From contig NZ_FQWF01000013.1 of NCBI RefSeq assembly GCF_900129585.1, positions 1-64,000 of the forward strand: DNA of 64,000 nt, read 5' to 3'. The stretch comes from Flavobacterium micromati (GTDB lineage: Bacteria > Bacteroidota > Bacteroidia > Flavobacteriales > Flavobacteriaceae). Within the stretch, counting starts at the first letter, position 1. The number at the start of each line of letters is the position of its first letter. Below the pieces are notes generated by a model. The model saw only the letters and a list, made by a program, of their open reading frames with translations. It was not told the DNA's origin and searched no databases. Below are positions 54,760-63,689 of the stretch, in pieces. A program made the translations under genes and the position numbers.

Positions 54760-55665
54760 TTATTTTCCGTTAGTTAATTCTAAAAACTGTTCTTCAAGAC
54801 TGTTTTTTCGTTTGACTAAATGATTTAGAACTATATTTTTTTCGAAAAGAAATTTATTTAAATCTTTTGCTTCCAGATTTTCTTGCAGGTAAGCTAGAAC
54901 TTTTCCTTGTTCAATTGCGATATTTTTAACTGCAGCATGTGTTTTTAAAGCTGCAATTAATGTTTCATTGTCATCAGATTGTAATTCGAAAAACACATTA
55001 TTTGCTGACATTCCATCTACTAATCCTGAATATAAAATAGTTCCTTTTCGTAGCACTAAAACATGAGTACAAACCTTTTCTACTTCATCCAGTAGGTGAG
55101 AAGCTAATAAAATTGTTGTTCCCATTGCGGCAATTTGTTTTATAATATCCCGAATTTGGTGAATCCCCTGCGGATCAAGTCCGTTAGTAGGCTCATCCAA
55201 AATCAAAATTTCTGGATCATTTAAAAGTGCGGAAGCTATTGCCAGTCGTTGTTTCATCCCTAGTGAAAAAGTACTGAATTTACTATTTTGACGGTCAGTC
55301 AAACCTACCAACTCAAGTTTTTCGCTCACTTTTACATAACTGATTCCTTTAATTTTGCAAACCAATTCAAGATTTTCTTTAGCAGTCATGTACGGGTAAA
55401 AGTTTGGTCTCTCTATAATTGCCCCTACTTTTTTGAGTGCCTCGTGCGTTTCCATTGTTCCGCTAAACCACTTGTAGTCTCCAGAAGTTTTATTGACCAC
55501 ATTTAAAGCAATTCCTAAAGTTGTAGATTTTCCACTACCATTAGGGCCTAAAATTCCGTACACATTTCCTTTTTTTATTTCGAATGAGACATTTTTTAAC
55601 GCTTGAAGTGCACCATATCGTTTATTGAGATTAGTAACTGAAAGTATTGTATCTAGTGGATTCAT
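54760..55665 (-). CDS. ABC transporter ATP-binding protein
   Basis: Product of 301 residues. Walker A GPNGSGKST at residues 40-48, signature FSLGMKQRL with Ser134, Walker B LILDEPTNGLD with Asp157-Glu158, and the switch His in LLASHLLDEVE are present. The C-terminal 80 residues form the extra regulatory domain of the BcrA/NatA-like subfamily. It comes first in the two-gene transcript with the ABC-2 permease. Confidence 0.95.
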   Translation of the reverse strand: MNPLDTILSVTNLNKRYGALQALKNVSFEIKKGNVYGILGPNGSGKSTTLGIALNVVNKTSGDYKWFSGTMETHEALKKVGAIIERPNFYPYMTAKENLELVCKIKGISYVKVSEKLELVGLTDRQNSKFSTFSLGMKQRLAIASALLNDPEILILDEPTNGLDPQGIHQIRDIIKQIAAMGTTILLASHLLDEVEKVCTHVLVLRKGTILYSGLVDGMSANNVFFELQSDDNETLIAALKTHAAVKNIAIEQGKVLAYLQENLEAKDLNKFLFEKNIVLNHLVKRKNSLEEQFLELTNGK

Positions 55666-56140
55666 TATTACGATTTTTCTATAGGACGATTAAGAAACTT
55701 TTTTGTTACTACTTTTGTTGCTTTAGTTTTTATTACAAATCAATTTGCAAAGCGAATTCAACTTTTTTACTGTTGTTGGTTTTCCAATATATTTTTAGGC
55801 CAATGCATATTTCCTTGTTTTTTCAAAGCTGGATGTGTCATTTCGATGTTTTTACTGCCTTGTTATAAAATAGTGCCATATATAATTTACTGCGTATAGT
55901 TTTTACATATTTTTTTAAATCGGTTGATTTAAATAGAAGTATATATTACTTCAATTACTTTTTACTTTGAGTAAAGCTAATAATTGATTGTGAAATAAGT
56001 ACGATAATTAAATGTAAAACTTAACATTGAGGTACTAATACTATGCATTTTTCACTAGTTTATATTTGAATAAAACAGTTTTGAAAAATTCGTTTGAACT
56101 AGGGCAATAAATTGTAATTTTACATCTAAATTTTTTTCCA
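55666..56140. other. Intergenic region between divergent genes
   Basis: About 475 bases without a supported gene. It must carry the promoters of the ABC operon (leftward) and of the gene at 56141 (rightward); only the latter was found. The rest is AT-rich with no distinct repeat seen. Confidence 0.55.
56094..56122 (+). promoter_or_regulatory. Candidate promoter of the gene at 56141
   Basis: TTG at 56094-56096, 18 bases, then TAATTTTA at 56115-56122, one mismatch (last base) to TAnnTTTG, 18 bp before the ATG. Confidence 0.4.
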
Positions 56141-57205
56141 ATGACTGAGCCAGTAATGATGTTTAAAAAGCCATCTTATCCAGTAAACGCTAATTTATTA
56201 GAGTATTTAAAACGTTTTGATCGATTGTCAAAAGTCTCTATTATATATGACGATTTGCTCCGCTTTGCTGGTTCAGTTACAGTTTACGATAAACTTGATG
56301 AGGATACATTGTGGATTAGAGTTTATTATAATGAATGCGAAAGAGACGAAATTGATTTAACTTTGAAGAAGGTTTATTCATTATTGCATTCTGATGGTAA
56401 TCTGGGTATTATTAAATTCTTAAATGTCGATTCTATTGATTTTTGCACTTTTGGAAACTCGAAACCTTTTCGAATAAAAGTAAGAAACATTCTTAATGAT
56501 AATTACACGCATTTTTATATAAAAAAGGCGGATGCTTCGCGCATCTATGGTTTAGAATTAGAGCATATTCTTTCTCCAGATAAAATTAATTTTCTAGTGT
56601 ACCAAGACACATTAATTGAGGAACACATCATGGGAATACCTGGCGATGTGTTTATCAAAACTTTGCTAAAAGATTGCACAGAAACCGAGAAATCGCAAAT
56701 TGCCAAAGAGTTTGTAAAGTTTAATGAACGCAGTATGATTCGGTTACTAGGAGACATGCGATCCTATAATTATGTCATAGTACCTATCCACGACTTTGAT
56801 CAAGTAGTGTATCGAATTCGAGCGATAGATTTTGATCAACAGTGCTATGAAGGAAATTTTAAGGTGTATCGGCCTCAGTTTTTTAAAGAAAATTATCCAA
56901 TGGTGAAGCTCGTAAAAGAAAAATTACAAGACAGTTCGATAGAACAATATAAAGATGAAGAGCGCTCCGTTCTTGCTAAAAGAATGCTTTCTGCTGAAAC
57001 GAGAATTAATATTCTGCTCGAAATTATGGGCAATGATTTTCTTGCGCCAGCCGCCCATACGCAACAATTACAAATGGAATTATATAACTACACGAACGAT
57101 TTAAACTTTAAAAAGGCAAAATCTATGGGAAATATTATGACCGCTGCTTTCGACTTTGTTGTGCGCAATTACCAAAATATAAATTTGTTAAAATCAAAAG
57201 ATTAA
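56141..57205 (+). CDS. Unrecognised cytosolic protein with kinase-like residue pattern
   Basis: Product of 354 residues without signal peptide or membrane span. I do not recognise the family. The order of motifs is suggestive of the protein-kinase-like superfamily: HFYIKKADASRIYG around Lys128-Lys129 with a following LELEHIL helix, a hinge-like LIEEHIMGIPGD (about 158-169), RLLGDMRSYNYVI with Asp205 and Asn210 (GDxxxxN loop), and RAIDFDQQ with Asp230 and Asp232 in place of DFG. This is inference from residue pattern only. The C-terminal 100 residues look helical. It converges with the giant fusion protein gene, 20 bp between stop codons. Confidence 0.8.
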   Translation: MTEPVMMFKKPSYPVNANLLEYLKRFDRLSKVSIIYDDLLRFAGSVTVYDKLDEDTLWIRVYYNECERDEIDLTLKKVYSLLHSDGNLGIIKFLNVDSIDFCTFGNSKPFRIKVRNILNDNYTHFYIKKADASRIYGLELEHILSPDKINFLVYQDTLIEEHIMGIPGDVFIKTLLKDCTETEKSQIAKEFVKFNERSMIRLLGDMRSYNYVIVPIHDFDQVVYRIRAIDFDQQCYEGNFKVYRPQFFKENYPMVKLVKEKLQDSSIEQYKDEERSVLAKRMLSAETRINILLEIMGNDFLAPAAHTQQLQMELYNYTNDLNFKKAKSMGNIMTAAFDFVVRNYQNINLLKSKD

Positions 57206-57225
57206 ATCTTGTAGATAAGTTAGTT

Positions 57226-60200
57226 CTAAAATCCAAATCCCAGTCCAAACGCAACCCGAGAGGGATCGTTACCAAAACTTTTGAAATAAGTAATTCTTGC
57301 TGTAAGTGAATTTAATCCGTTCAGCCAAAGTCCACCACCAACTGATTGATGCCACTTTTCTGAATTTTCGTTATCCAACCAAACTCTGCCGTAATCAAAT
57401 CCAGCCAAGACACCAAAAGACATAGGAATTACACTTCGTTTTATTTTTCCTAAATCCCATCGCACATCACTACTTTGATAAAACGATTTATTTCCTAAGA
57501 AACGTTCATTTCTAAAACCTCTTAAATCATAATCACCACCTAACTGAGCGCCTTGATAAAACTCAAAGTTGTTATTTAAAATTGCTTTTCCCTTAATAAT
57601 TGTGGCAAACACTAATTTACCATTAGCATCAATTTTATGATTAAAGTTCAGTTTACTTTCTATTGTGGGAAAATTTCTTTTCGTATTTTCTAAGTTTACT
57701 TTCCAGCTACCAGCTATCGAGAATCCCATTCCCATTGCTGGAAAAGCTGGAATATCATAATTTTCAAAACTGTACTTAATTACTGCTCCTGCAAAAAGTT
57801 GGTTTTGAAAAACTGCGGGATTTACACTAGCCGAGAGATCGACAAATCTAATAGTCGTTTTTTCTACAGCAATTCGTTCAAAGCTTGTTTGCAATTGCAC
57901 CGTGCTTCCGTTTTCTGCTATTTTTTTTATTGAAGGCAAGACCTTAAGCATCCGGATGCGAACTCGATTAAAATCTCTTCCAAAATCGACTTCGTTATTC
58001 GTTGTCTCGTTTCCAAATCCAAAATAATTAATCGTAAAATTTGGACTAGTGTACTGACTTTTTAGATCGAAATCCCATTTACCAAATAATTTTGGAAGCT
58101 GAGCATCGTAAAGCACTTCATAGCCACTTGTAGCAAAGTAGTAATTGATTTTTAAAGTATGTTTTTGTGTATATGGATTTTGTTTAAAACTGTTTATTTT
58201 TAATCCGGTGATTACGCCTAATTTAACCCCATCATCAGGATTAAAACCTATGTTTGGTAAGGATGAAAAAACATTGTATTTTGGTTTTTTGTAATCATAT
58301 AAATTACTTTCATAATCATCGCTTAACAAAATTTTACTCTTATTATCGACTTGAAAGATACTTTCCTTTGACTTGAAATCATGAATTTTTACTTTTCGAC
58401 CGTTTTCAACTAGGTATGAATCCGTATTTTGACCGCCAATAAGTCTTATTTTTATTCCTGAATTTGTAGCTCCTACTACTTCAAATAGATCATCATCATC
58501 TAAACCGTAAATCCATATTCTTTTTGTCTCTTTACTGTTAAAGGATCTGGTAGATCGCAATTCATACCCGGTGGTTTTTAATTGATATGTTTGTATTTCC
58601 AATTTATTCTTCGCTGTATTTTGAACAATAAATTTATCCTTTTTGTCGGTACCAACAATGACAACGGTATGCTGTAAAACCTCGTAATATTCTGCGGCTG
58701 CTAGTCGTAAATCATTTTTACGGAGTTTTAATTTTCTTTTAATTTCGGCAATCGAGTTATCTTTTACTTCTTCTGGCAAATTATCAAATGCAGCTTCTAT
58801 TTCTTGATCCGAAAGATTTTCGGCAATGTATTTTGCCTGTTTAATCCATTCATTTGCATCGGCATCTTTTAACAACGCTAAATCCAAAGGATAGGGCTCC
58901 CGATTCATCATCTTGACATTTTTAATTTTCTTATCAAAAGATTGTCTGTTTCGTAATATTACGCTTTTCATTAATAAAAAAACTAGAGCACCGTCATATT
59001 TAGAGAAAGCTTGATCGTGGTCAAGGGGAATGGGCTTGTACACTACCTTTTCGCCTATATTGTATTCGCCCCAGCGCCATTGTTCTTCGTTTCTATCCCA
59101 ATCGCCAATTAACATATCAAATAGCCTTGCTCTAATGTAAGCACTTTCGTCAATGACGTACTTATTATCTTTACGAATATTTTTTAAAACCTCTTTTGTA
59201 GTAATAATTGCATCTGGCTGGCCAAAACTTTGTAATGACTTTTGGCTATTAGATGGATATTCCTCTACAATATATAATTCATTTCCAAAATGTGAATTAA
59301 ATTGCTTTAAGCTACTGTGTTTTGGAATATATAATAAAGAAGGATTTGTATGTGATACATTAATTTTATTAGCTAAGTTACCAATGGAGAGCGACGTATA
59401 CGGGTGAGCGGTGGTATAAAAATCAGAAAGTAAACTTTCAGCGTAAGTGCCATCAAACTCATCTTGTTTAAGTTGGTTTTGAAAAATTACCGATCCTAGA
59501 TAACGCGTGGTATTTTGCTTAACGGCTCGCATTATATACTGTTTTCCATCTTTATCAAATAATTGTAAAGCATTTGCTTGATAATCTCTACCAGATACTT
59601 TTGGAGTCAAACCGCCAAACAGAGTATCAATAGTAGCTGTTCTTGCAGTAATTGGAAGACTGTAATAATTACGGTAATGTTCACCAAAAAGAAACTTATA
59701 AAACTTCGATTTTTGTGTTTGCTTTAAATCGTAAACACTCGATACAGTTTTTACGGGAAAAGATTTTGGAAATAAAGTGGTGCTAAAATCTTCTTTTTTC
59801 TTTAATAAAACACGTTGAAAAAGTAGTTTTTCAGTTCCATCTTCTTGTCCATAAAAAGAAACTACAGTTACACCATTTTTATATATGTTTAAAGAGGCAT
59901 ATCCTTGTCTACCAAAAGAAAAGTCATTCGGGGATACTGCTTTTGCCGCCTCAAATTTTGATCCTGCACCACTTATAATTTGCTTAATATTTTCTTTTTC
60001 AATGTATTGCAAGTTGTGGTCATGCCCTGATACTACTATCACATTATCCTTATTTTGCAAAATTATTTTTATTCGGTTTGCAAAGGATCGATAATACTTA
60101 TTTTGGCTGTCTTGCTTAATTATCCCTGATGTTTTTCTAAAAAAATTAAGTATGGAACCTATAATTGGTAACGGAATTTTTTGCTCTAACGGAAACAACT

Positions 60201-60963
60201 GTTTTTTCAACGAGAATTGTCCGCCATGAGATCCGCTATTCAACAACGGATGATGCAAAGCTAGAATTACTGTTTTCTCTTGGTTTTTGATCAAAAGATC
60301 TTCCAATTCTATAAAAAAAGCTTCACGTGTTTTTATTGTGCATTCATCATTTATTGTTGGAATTTTATCCCAATCTTCTAAAAACCATTGGCTATCGATT
60401 GTAATGACCGTCACGTTTTTGTCTAAATCTATCGCATCAATCCCACAGCTTTTCCGTGGTAAAAATGATTGTTTGTCAGCAAGATAATCTGTTACAAATT
60501 TAGCTTGACGTTCTAAACCTTTAATGCCATTATACCAATCATGATTTCCGGGAATCAAAATTGTTTTTCCTTTAAATTCCTTCGATATCTGGAGCTGATT
60601 AGTAAGTTTAGCTTCTGCAATAAGTCGTTCTTTAGTTTTAATCGCTTCTGGTAAGCCTTTAGGATAAATATTGTCACCTAAAAATAAGAGCGTTGTATTT
60701 TTGCTAGCTTGTTTTAACCTATTTTTTAAAGGGCCAAAGTTCTTTTCAACATTATTTTTATTAGTATTTCCAGCGTCTCCTATTAAATAAATAGTGTGTG
60801 CGATTTCCAATGTATCAGCATTTAATGCTGTAACTGGTTGTTTAATATTTTTGCCAAATTGAGCGTGGTGAGTTGCACAAGATTGAAAAATAAGTCCTGA
60901 TAGAATAAGTAAACAACTTGGTGCGAGGAATGATTTAAAATATTGATTTAAAAATAATTTCAT
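57226..60963 (-). CDS. Metallophosphoesterase - kinase-like - beta-barrel fusion
   Basis: Product of 1245 residues (ATG at 60963; an ATG at 60990 adds nine). Signal sequence MKLFLNQYFKSFLAPSCLLI ending in a lipobox-like IFQSC. Residues 55-385: calcineurin-like phosphoesterase with GDAG (Asp63), GDNIYP (Asp97), GNHD (Asn140-His141), HHPLLNSGSH (His237) and GHDH (His314, His316). Residues about 455-720: a region with QYIMRAVKQ, then RLFDMLIGDWDRNEEQWRW and IPLDHDQAF (about 613-652), which resembles the catalytic D-x-x-x-x-N...DxD/DNG arrangement of FAM20/CotH/HipA kinases. Residues from about 890: Omp85/BamA-like barrel with YDLRGFRNERFLGN and a final GLGFGF. Probably lies in or at the outer membrane. 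Substrate unknown. Confidence 0.85.
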   Translation of the reverse strand: MKLFLNQYFKSFLAPSCLLILSGLIFQSCATHHAQFGKNIKQPVTALNADTLEIAHTIYLIGDAGNTNKNNVEKNFGPLKNRLKQASKNTTLLFLGDNIYPKGLPEAIKTKERLIAEAKLTNQLQISKEFKGKTILIPGNHDWYNGIKGLERQAKFVTDYLADKQSFLPRKSCGIDAIDLDKNVTVITIDSQWFLEDWDKIPTINDECTIKTREAFFIELEDLLIKNQEKTVILALHHPLLNSGSHGGQFSLKKQLFPLEQKIPLPIIGSILNFFRKTSGIIKQDSQNKYYRSFANRIKIILQNKDNVIVVSGHDHNLQYIEKENIKQIISGAGSKFEAAKAVSPNDFSFGRQGYASLNIYKNGVTVVSFYGQEDGTEKLLFQRVLLKKKEDFSTTLFPKSFPVKTVSSVYDLKQTQKSKFYKFLFGEHYRNYYSLPITARTATIDTLFGGLTPKVSGRDYQANALQLFDKDGKQYIMRAVKQNTTRYLGSVIFQNQLKQDEFDGTYAESLLSDFYTTAHPYTSLSIGNLANKINVSHTNPSLLYIPKHSSLKQFNSHFGNELYIVEEYPSNSQKSLQSFGQPDAIITTKEVLKNIRKDNKYVIDESAYIRARLFDMLIGDWDRNEEQWRWGEYNIGEKVVYKPIPLDHDQAFSKYDGALVFLLMKSVILRNRQSFDKKIKNVKMMNREPYPLDLALLKDADANEWIKQAKYIAENLSDQEIEAAFDNLPEEVKDNSIAEIKRKLKLRKNDLRLAAAEYYEVLQHTVVIVGTDKKDKFIVQNTAKNKLEIQTYQLKTTGYELRSTRSFNSKETKRIWIYGLDDDDLFEVVGATNSGIKIRLIGGQNTDSYLVENGRKVKIHDFKSKESIFQVDNKSKILLSDDYESNLYDYKKPKYNVFSSLPNIGFNPDDGVKLGVITGLKINSFKQNPYTQKHTLKINYYFATSGYEVLYDAQLPKLFGKWDFDLKSQYTSPNFTINYFGFGNETTNNEVDFGRDFNRVRIRMLKVLPSIKKIAENGSTVQLQTSFERIAVEKTTIRFVDLSASVNPAVFQNQLFAGAVIKYSFENYDIPAFPAMGMGFSIAGSWKVNLENTKRNFPTIESKLNFNHKIDANGKLVFATIIKGKAILNNNFEFYQGAQLGGDYDLRGFRNERFLGNKSFYQSSDVRWDLGKIKRSVIPMSFGVLAGFDYGRVWLDNENSEKWHQSVGGGLWLNGLNSLTARITYFKSFGNDPSRVAFGLGFGF

Positions 60964-61311
60964 AAGAGGTAAAATCAAAATTCGATTCATATTTTTAAAG
61001 AAAAAGACAATATTTTAAAAAGGGAAACGGTTTAATGGCGAAGATATTATTTGTATCTATATTTCTCTTTTATATAAACTTACTGTAATTTTTTGTAATT
61101 GTAAGTTTTGTGAGAATTAATTATTAATTCGAATGTATTTTTCTTGTAATTTAATGTAAATCCAACGGTACATTTTGATAGCAATCTACAAGTACTGCCG
61201 CTGATGCTACATTTTTACATTGCTTATATTTGTTCCTTGAAAATCACAATCCCCAATTATTTTCATAATCGGGGACTGTGATTTTTAACGGTATTTTAAT
61301 TGCTCTTCTTT
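60964..61311. other. Intergenic region with a minus-strand terminator
   Basis: Upstream region of the fusion gene. Apart from the terminator at 61240-61285, belonging to the NdpA-type gene, it is AT-rich and no promoter was recognised. Confidence 0.55.
61240..61285 (-). terminator. Intrinsic terminator of the NdpA-type gene
   Basis: 21-base stem with four-base loop. The two imperfect positions are A-C on the plus strand but G-U on the minus strand, so the hairpin is selected on the minus transcript, ending the gene at 61312; a T-tract follows on that strand. Confidence 0.88.
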
Positions 61312-62370
61312 TTAAGATTTTTGTTCTTTATTGAAATATACAAGATAATAATACATTTGTTTTTCTTCATCCCAACCTTTTTCTACATATTTTTCGGCAC
61401 TTTCAGGATTGATAAAGTCCATTTTAATTTGGATATGTGTATCAAGATTAATAACGTTTTTAATCGATTTTCGTGCATCAGAAACCGCTGCATTTGCAAT
61501 AGGAAACGAAGTAACATCTTCAATGCTATATTTTTCGCCTTTGTCTATTTTGTAATTTTTGAATTCAGGAATTAAGTCAGGATTATCCAATACTTCGTTT
61601 AAAAATTCAGTTTCTTCAAACTCGTCATTTTTTGCAAAATAATTAACGGATCTATTCATAAACATCACTTCTTCCTTCTTGTCTTCAGCAGGAAAAACGA
61701 CATCTTTTGCAAAATTTTGACAAAATTTTAAATATTTTTTAGTGATAAAATTTTCATCTTCAAATGCATCTACAGAAAGAAAATGTTCCAGCCAGTATCT
61801 AGCATCATAGCGATTGCTATCAACAGTCAAGATTTTATAACCTTCGTCTTTTTTGTAATTAAAGATCAAACAGCCTTTGTCTAATTTATTAAGGCTTACG
61901 CCTTGTTGTAAAATCATTTCTAAATGTGTTGCTTTTTCCTCAAACTGAAGAAAGTCTGCTTGGATCTCACTTTTAAAAATTCCAATTGCATCAACAATAT
62001 TATTGTCAATACTTACATTCGTTAAATAAGTTACGTAAACTTCACCATTCTTAATATGCGGATGATTAGACTGTTCAAATAAGTGTGAAGTAATTTTCTT
62101 TGAAACCTCATGAATAACACTTGGGTTTTCAAAAACTTCAGTCGCAAACTTAAACATGTCATTGTAATCTAAATCAATTTCATGCGCAAATTGGAAATAG
62201 TTTTCTTCTTTATCTCTAAATGGCTTAAAAAAAAATTCTTTCATCAAAGGAACAATTTCATCATTAAGATTAAAAGGTTGTTCTGATAAAAAAATTGCTT
62301 CATTTCTGCTTTTATTACCAACTCTATGAATTGATAAGTTTTCAATGTGCGTGTTGTATAAATTGATCAT
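61312..62370 (-). CDS. Nucleoid-associated protein, NdpA/YejK family
   Basis: Product of 352 residues from the ATG at 62370 (MINLYNTHIENLSIHRVGNK); the frame is open 11 codons upstream. The pattern HRVGNKSRNEAIFLSE, EVSKKITSHLFEQSNHPHI and KLDKGCLIFNYKK with a late YFNYF-like VNYFAKND matches the NdpA/YejK family, which binds DNA and is part of the bacterial nucleoid. In Bacteroidota the role is not worked out. It follows the pRiA4b-like gene by about 200 bp of intergenic repeat-bearing DNA. Confidence 0.82.
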   Translation of the reverse strand: MINLYNTHIENLSIHRVGNKSRNEAIFLSEQPFNLNDEIVPLMKEFFFKPFRDKEENYFQFAHEIDLDYNDMFKFATEVFENPSVIHEVSKKITSHLFEQSNHPHIKNGEVYVTYLTNVSIDNNIVDAIGIFKSEIQADFLQFEEKATHLEMILQQGVSLNKLDKGCLIFNYKKDEGYKILTVDSNRYDARYWLEHFLSVDAFEDENFITKKYLKFCQNFAKDVVFPAEDKKEEVMFMNRSVNYFAKNDEFEETEFLNEVLDNPDLIPEFKNYKIDKGEKYSIEDVTSFPIANAAVSDARKSIKNVINLDTHIQIKMDFINPESAEKYVEKGWDEEKQMYYYLVYFNKEQKS

Positions 62371-62380
62371 TTTTATGGTT

Positions 62381-62572
62381 TTCCTCCGCTCAACCCCCTC
62401 CAAAGCAGGGGGAGAAGAGATGTTATTTCGAGTTTAACTTTTTAGTCTAATTAATTATCAGAGGTAGAATAGAACTTCATTTTAAAAAAAGAGTTTTCGG
62501 AATGAATCTTAATATTCTCCTTATTTTTGCCTGGTTTGTCTCCCTCCACTTTAAAGAGGGTTGGGGAGAGGC
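62381..62572. repeat. Intergenic CCCTCC/GGAGGG-type repeat segments
   Basis: CCGCTCAACCCCCTCCAAAG followed by CAGGGGGAG (about 62387-62415) and CCCTCCACTTTAAAGAGGGT (about 62543-62562) are two small palindromic blocks typical of gaps between Flavobacterium genes; the second ends at the stop codon of the gene at 62573. Confidence 0.5.
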
Positions 62573-63112
62573 TTAATTCCAGTTTTCCTCATTACCATAG
62601 TCTTCAAAACTGTCATCTCCATCAAACATATCAAGATCATCTTCATCTAAACCGTCCTCATATTCATCATTGTAACTATCAGCGTCATCCGATTCAAAGT
62701 TTTTTTCCATTGCTTCATCTGGCATTTCTCCATGAGAGAAAATCGTTTCTGGGTACGTGTTACCAACAACCTGTTCTTCAATCGAAGCTAATTCAACTAA
62801 AAATGTCCACATATTAATGAAATCATAGACATAAATAATTTTAGTATTTTCTTTGTCTAAAATATCGATTAATGGATAATCACTCATTATTTTTTGTTCT
62901 CCAATTACATCGCCAGTATCAAAAAGAGAGATTTCATCTTCTTGATTCCAAGTTTCATCGCAGGTATAAAATGATGCTACTTCCATTCCGTCAAAACCAA
63001 AAGAATTAAAGATAGCATTGTGTAAATCTTCCAAAGTATCTTCTGCAAGTATTGCTATGTCTCTAAAAATATCTTCCTCGGCGTCTAGAATGACTCTAAA
63101 TTTATAAACCAT
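62573..63112 (-). CDS. Plasmid pRiA4b ORF-3-like protein
   Basis: Product of 179 residues from the ATG at 63112 (MVYKFRVILDAEEDIFRDIA); the frame also opens at a TTG nine codons earlier. The N-terminal part IFRDIAILAEDTLEDLHNAIFNSFGFD with FYTCDETWNQEDEI fits the pRiA4b ORF-3-like family (IS1096 TnpR-like passenger), small proteins of unknown function. Residues 130-179 are extremely acidic (EDGLDEDDLDMFDGDDSFED). No transposase is nearby, so mobile origin is not shown. Confidence 0.85.
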   Translation of the reverse strand: MVYKFRVILDAEEDIFRDIAILAEDTLEDLHNAIFNSFGFDGMEVASFYTCDETWNQEDEISLFDTGDVIGEQKIMSDYPLIDILDKENTKIIYVYDFINMWTFLVELASIEEQVVGNTYPETIFSHGEMPDEAMEKNFESDDADSYNDEYEDGLDEDDLDMFDGDDSFEDYGNEENWN

Positions 63113-63502
63113 AATTATTCTTGTTTTTTTGAAGGTCAAAGGTAAAATTTAATTTTAGATTTTGTCTCGATGTTTTAACTCAGATTTGGTTTTTGTTGAT
63201 AAAATTTTAGACTATAAAAATGTAAGATTTAAAAAACCAGCTACCTTCAAAGTTAAAAAAACAAAAAAATGTTGGTTAAGAAACGATTAAAGCAAAAACT
63301 TAGATACTCTTGTATTTCTTAAATGGTTTAAAAAAACGATAGTATTTAATTCTCATTATTTATTAAAGCAATTTCTGTTTTTACAGCATAACAAATAGTG
63401 CATATTAAAAATTCACCCGAGTTTTAAGTTTTATGTAATTATTATAAATTTTCCTCTTTTTTACTGTAATTATTTAATAAACTAGGAGTCGCTTTTTTCT
63501 CC

Positions 63503-63530
63503 TCAATTTGCACGACAGGAAGCGTAGTTT
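63503..63530 (+). repeat. Dispersed repeat family A, degenerate core
   Basis: CAATTTG-CACG-ACAGGAAGCGTAG aligns with CAATTTGTCACGCTGGAAGC followed by GTCTC of the direct repeats at 89-193 and 329-433; the flanks are not conserved. Confidence 0.45.
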
Positions 63531-63655
63531 AAAATTAATTTTATTGCTTTTTCAGCTAGCCATCATTTAAAATAATTTATTCTAAAAAAAAAATATTTTA
63601 CGTTGTAAAATAAATAATAACAACTAAAAAAATCACTTTTTTTCCAAATTAGCAT

Positions 63656-63680
63656 AAAAAAACCTAATCAATCGATTAGG
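63656..63680 (-). terminator. Intrinsic terminator of the edge gene
   Basis: CCTAATC pairs with GATTAGG over the loop AATC, followed on the minus strand by seven thymines, 10 bp after the stop codon. Confidence 0.8.
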
Positions 63681-63689
63681 CTTTCATTT

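Larger units (their letters stand above)
63113..63689. other. AT-rich intergenic region with a family A core
   Basis: More than 550 bases without a supported gene. Near 63503-63530 it bears CAATTTGCACGACAGGAAGC followed by GTAG, a degenerate relative of the repeat core at 151-172. At 63656-63680 is the terminator of the gene at the window edge. Confidence 0.6.

Noticed and set aside
55647-55868. 73-codon plus-strand frame upstream of the ABC genes
   Set aside because: Starts inside the ABC ATPase gene in antisense, is Phe/Tyr/Cys-rich AT-derived sequence and lacks a ribosome-binding context.
62573-63112. Reading the pRiA4b ORF-3-like gene as proof of a mobile element
   Set aside because: No transposase, terminal inverted repeats or target duplication were seen around it; the family name alone is not evidence for mobility.
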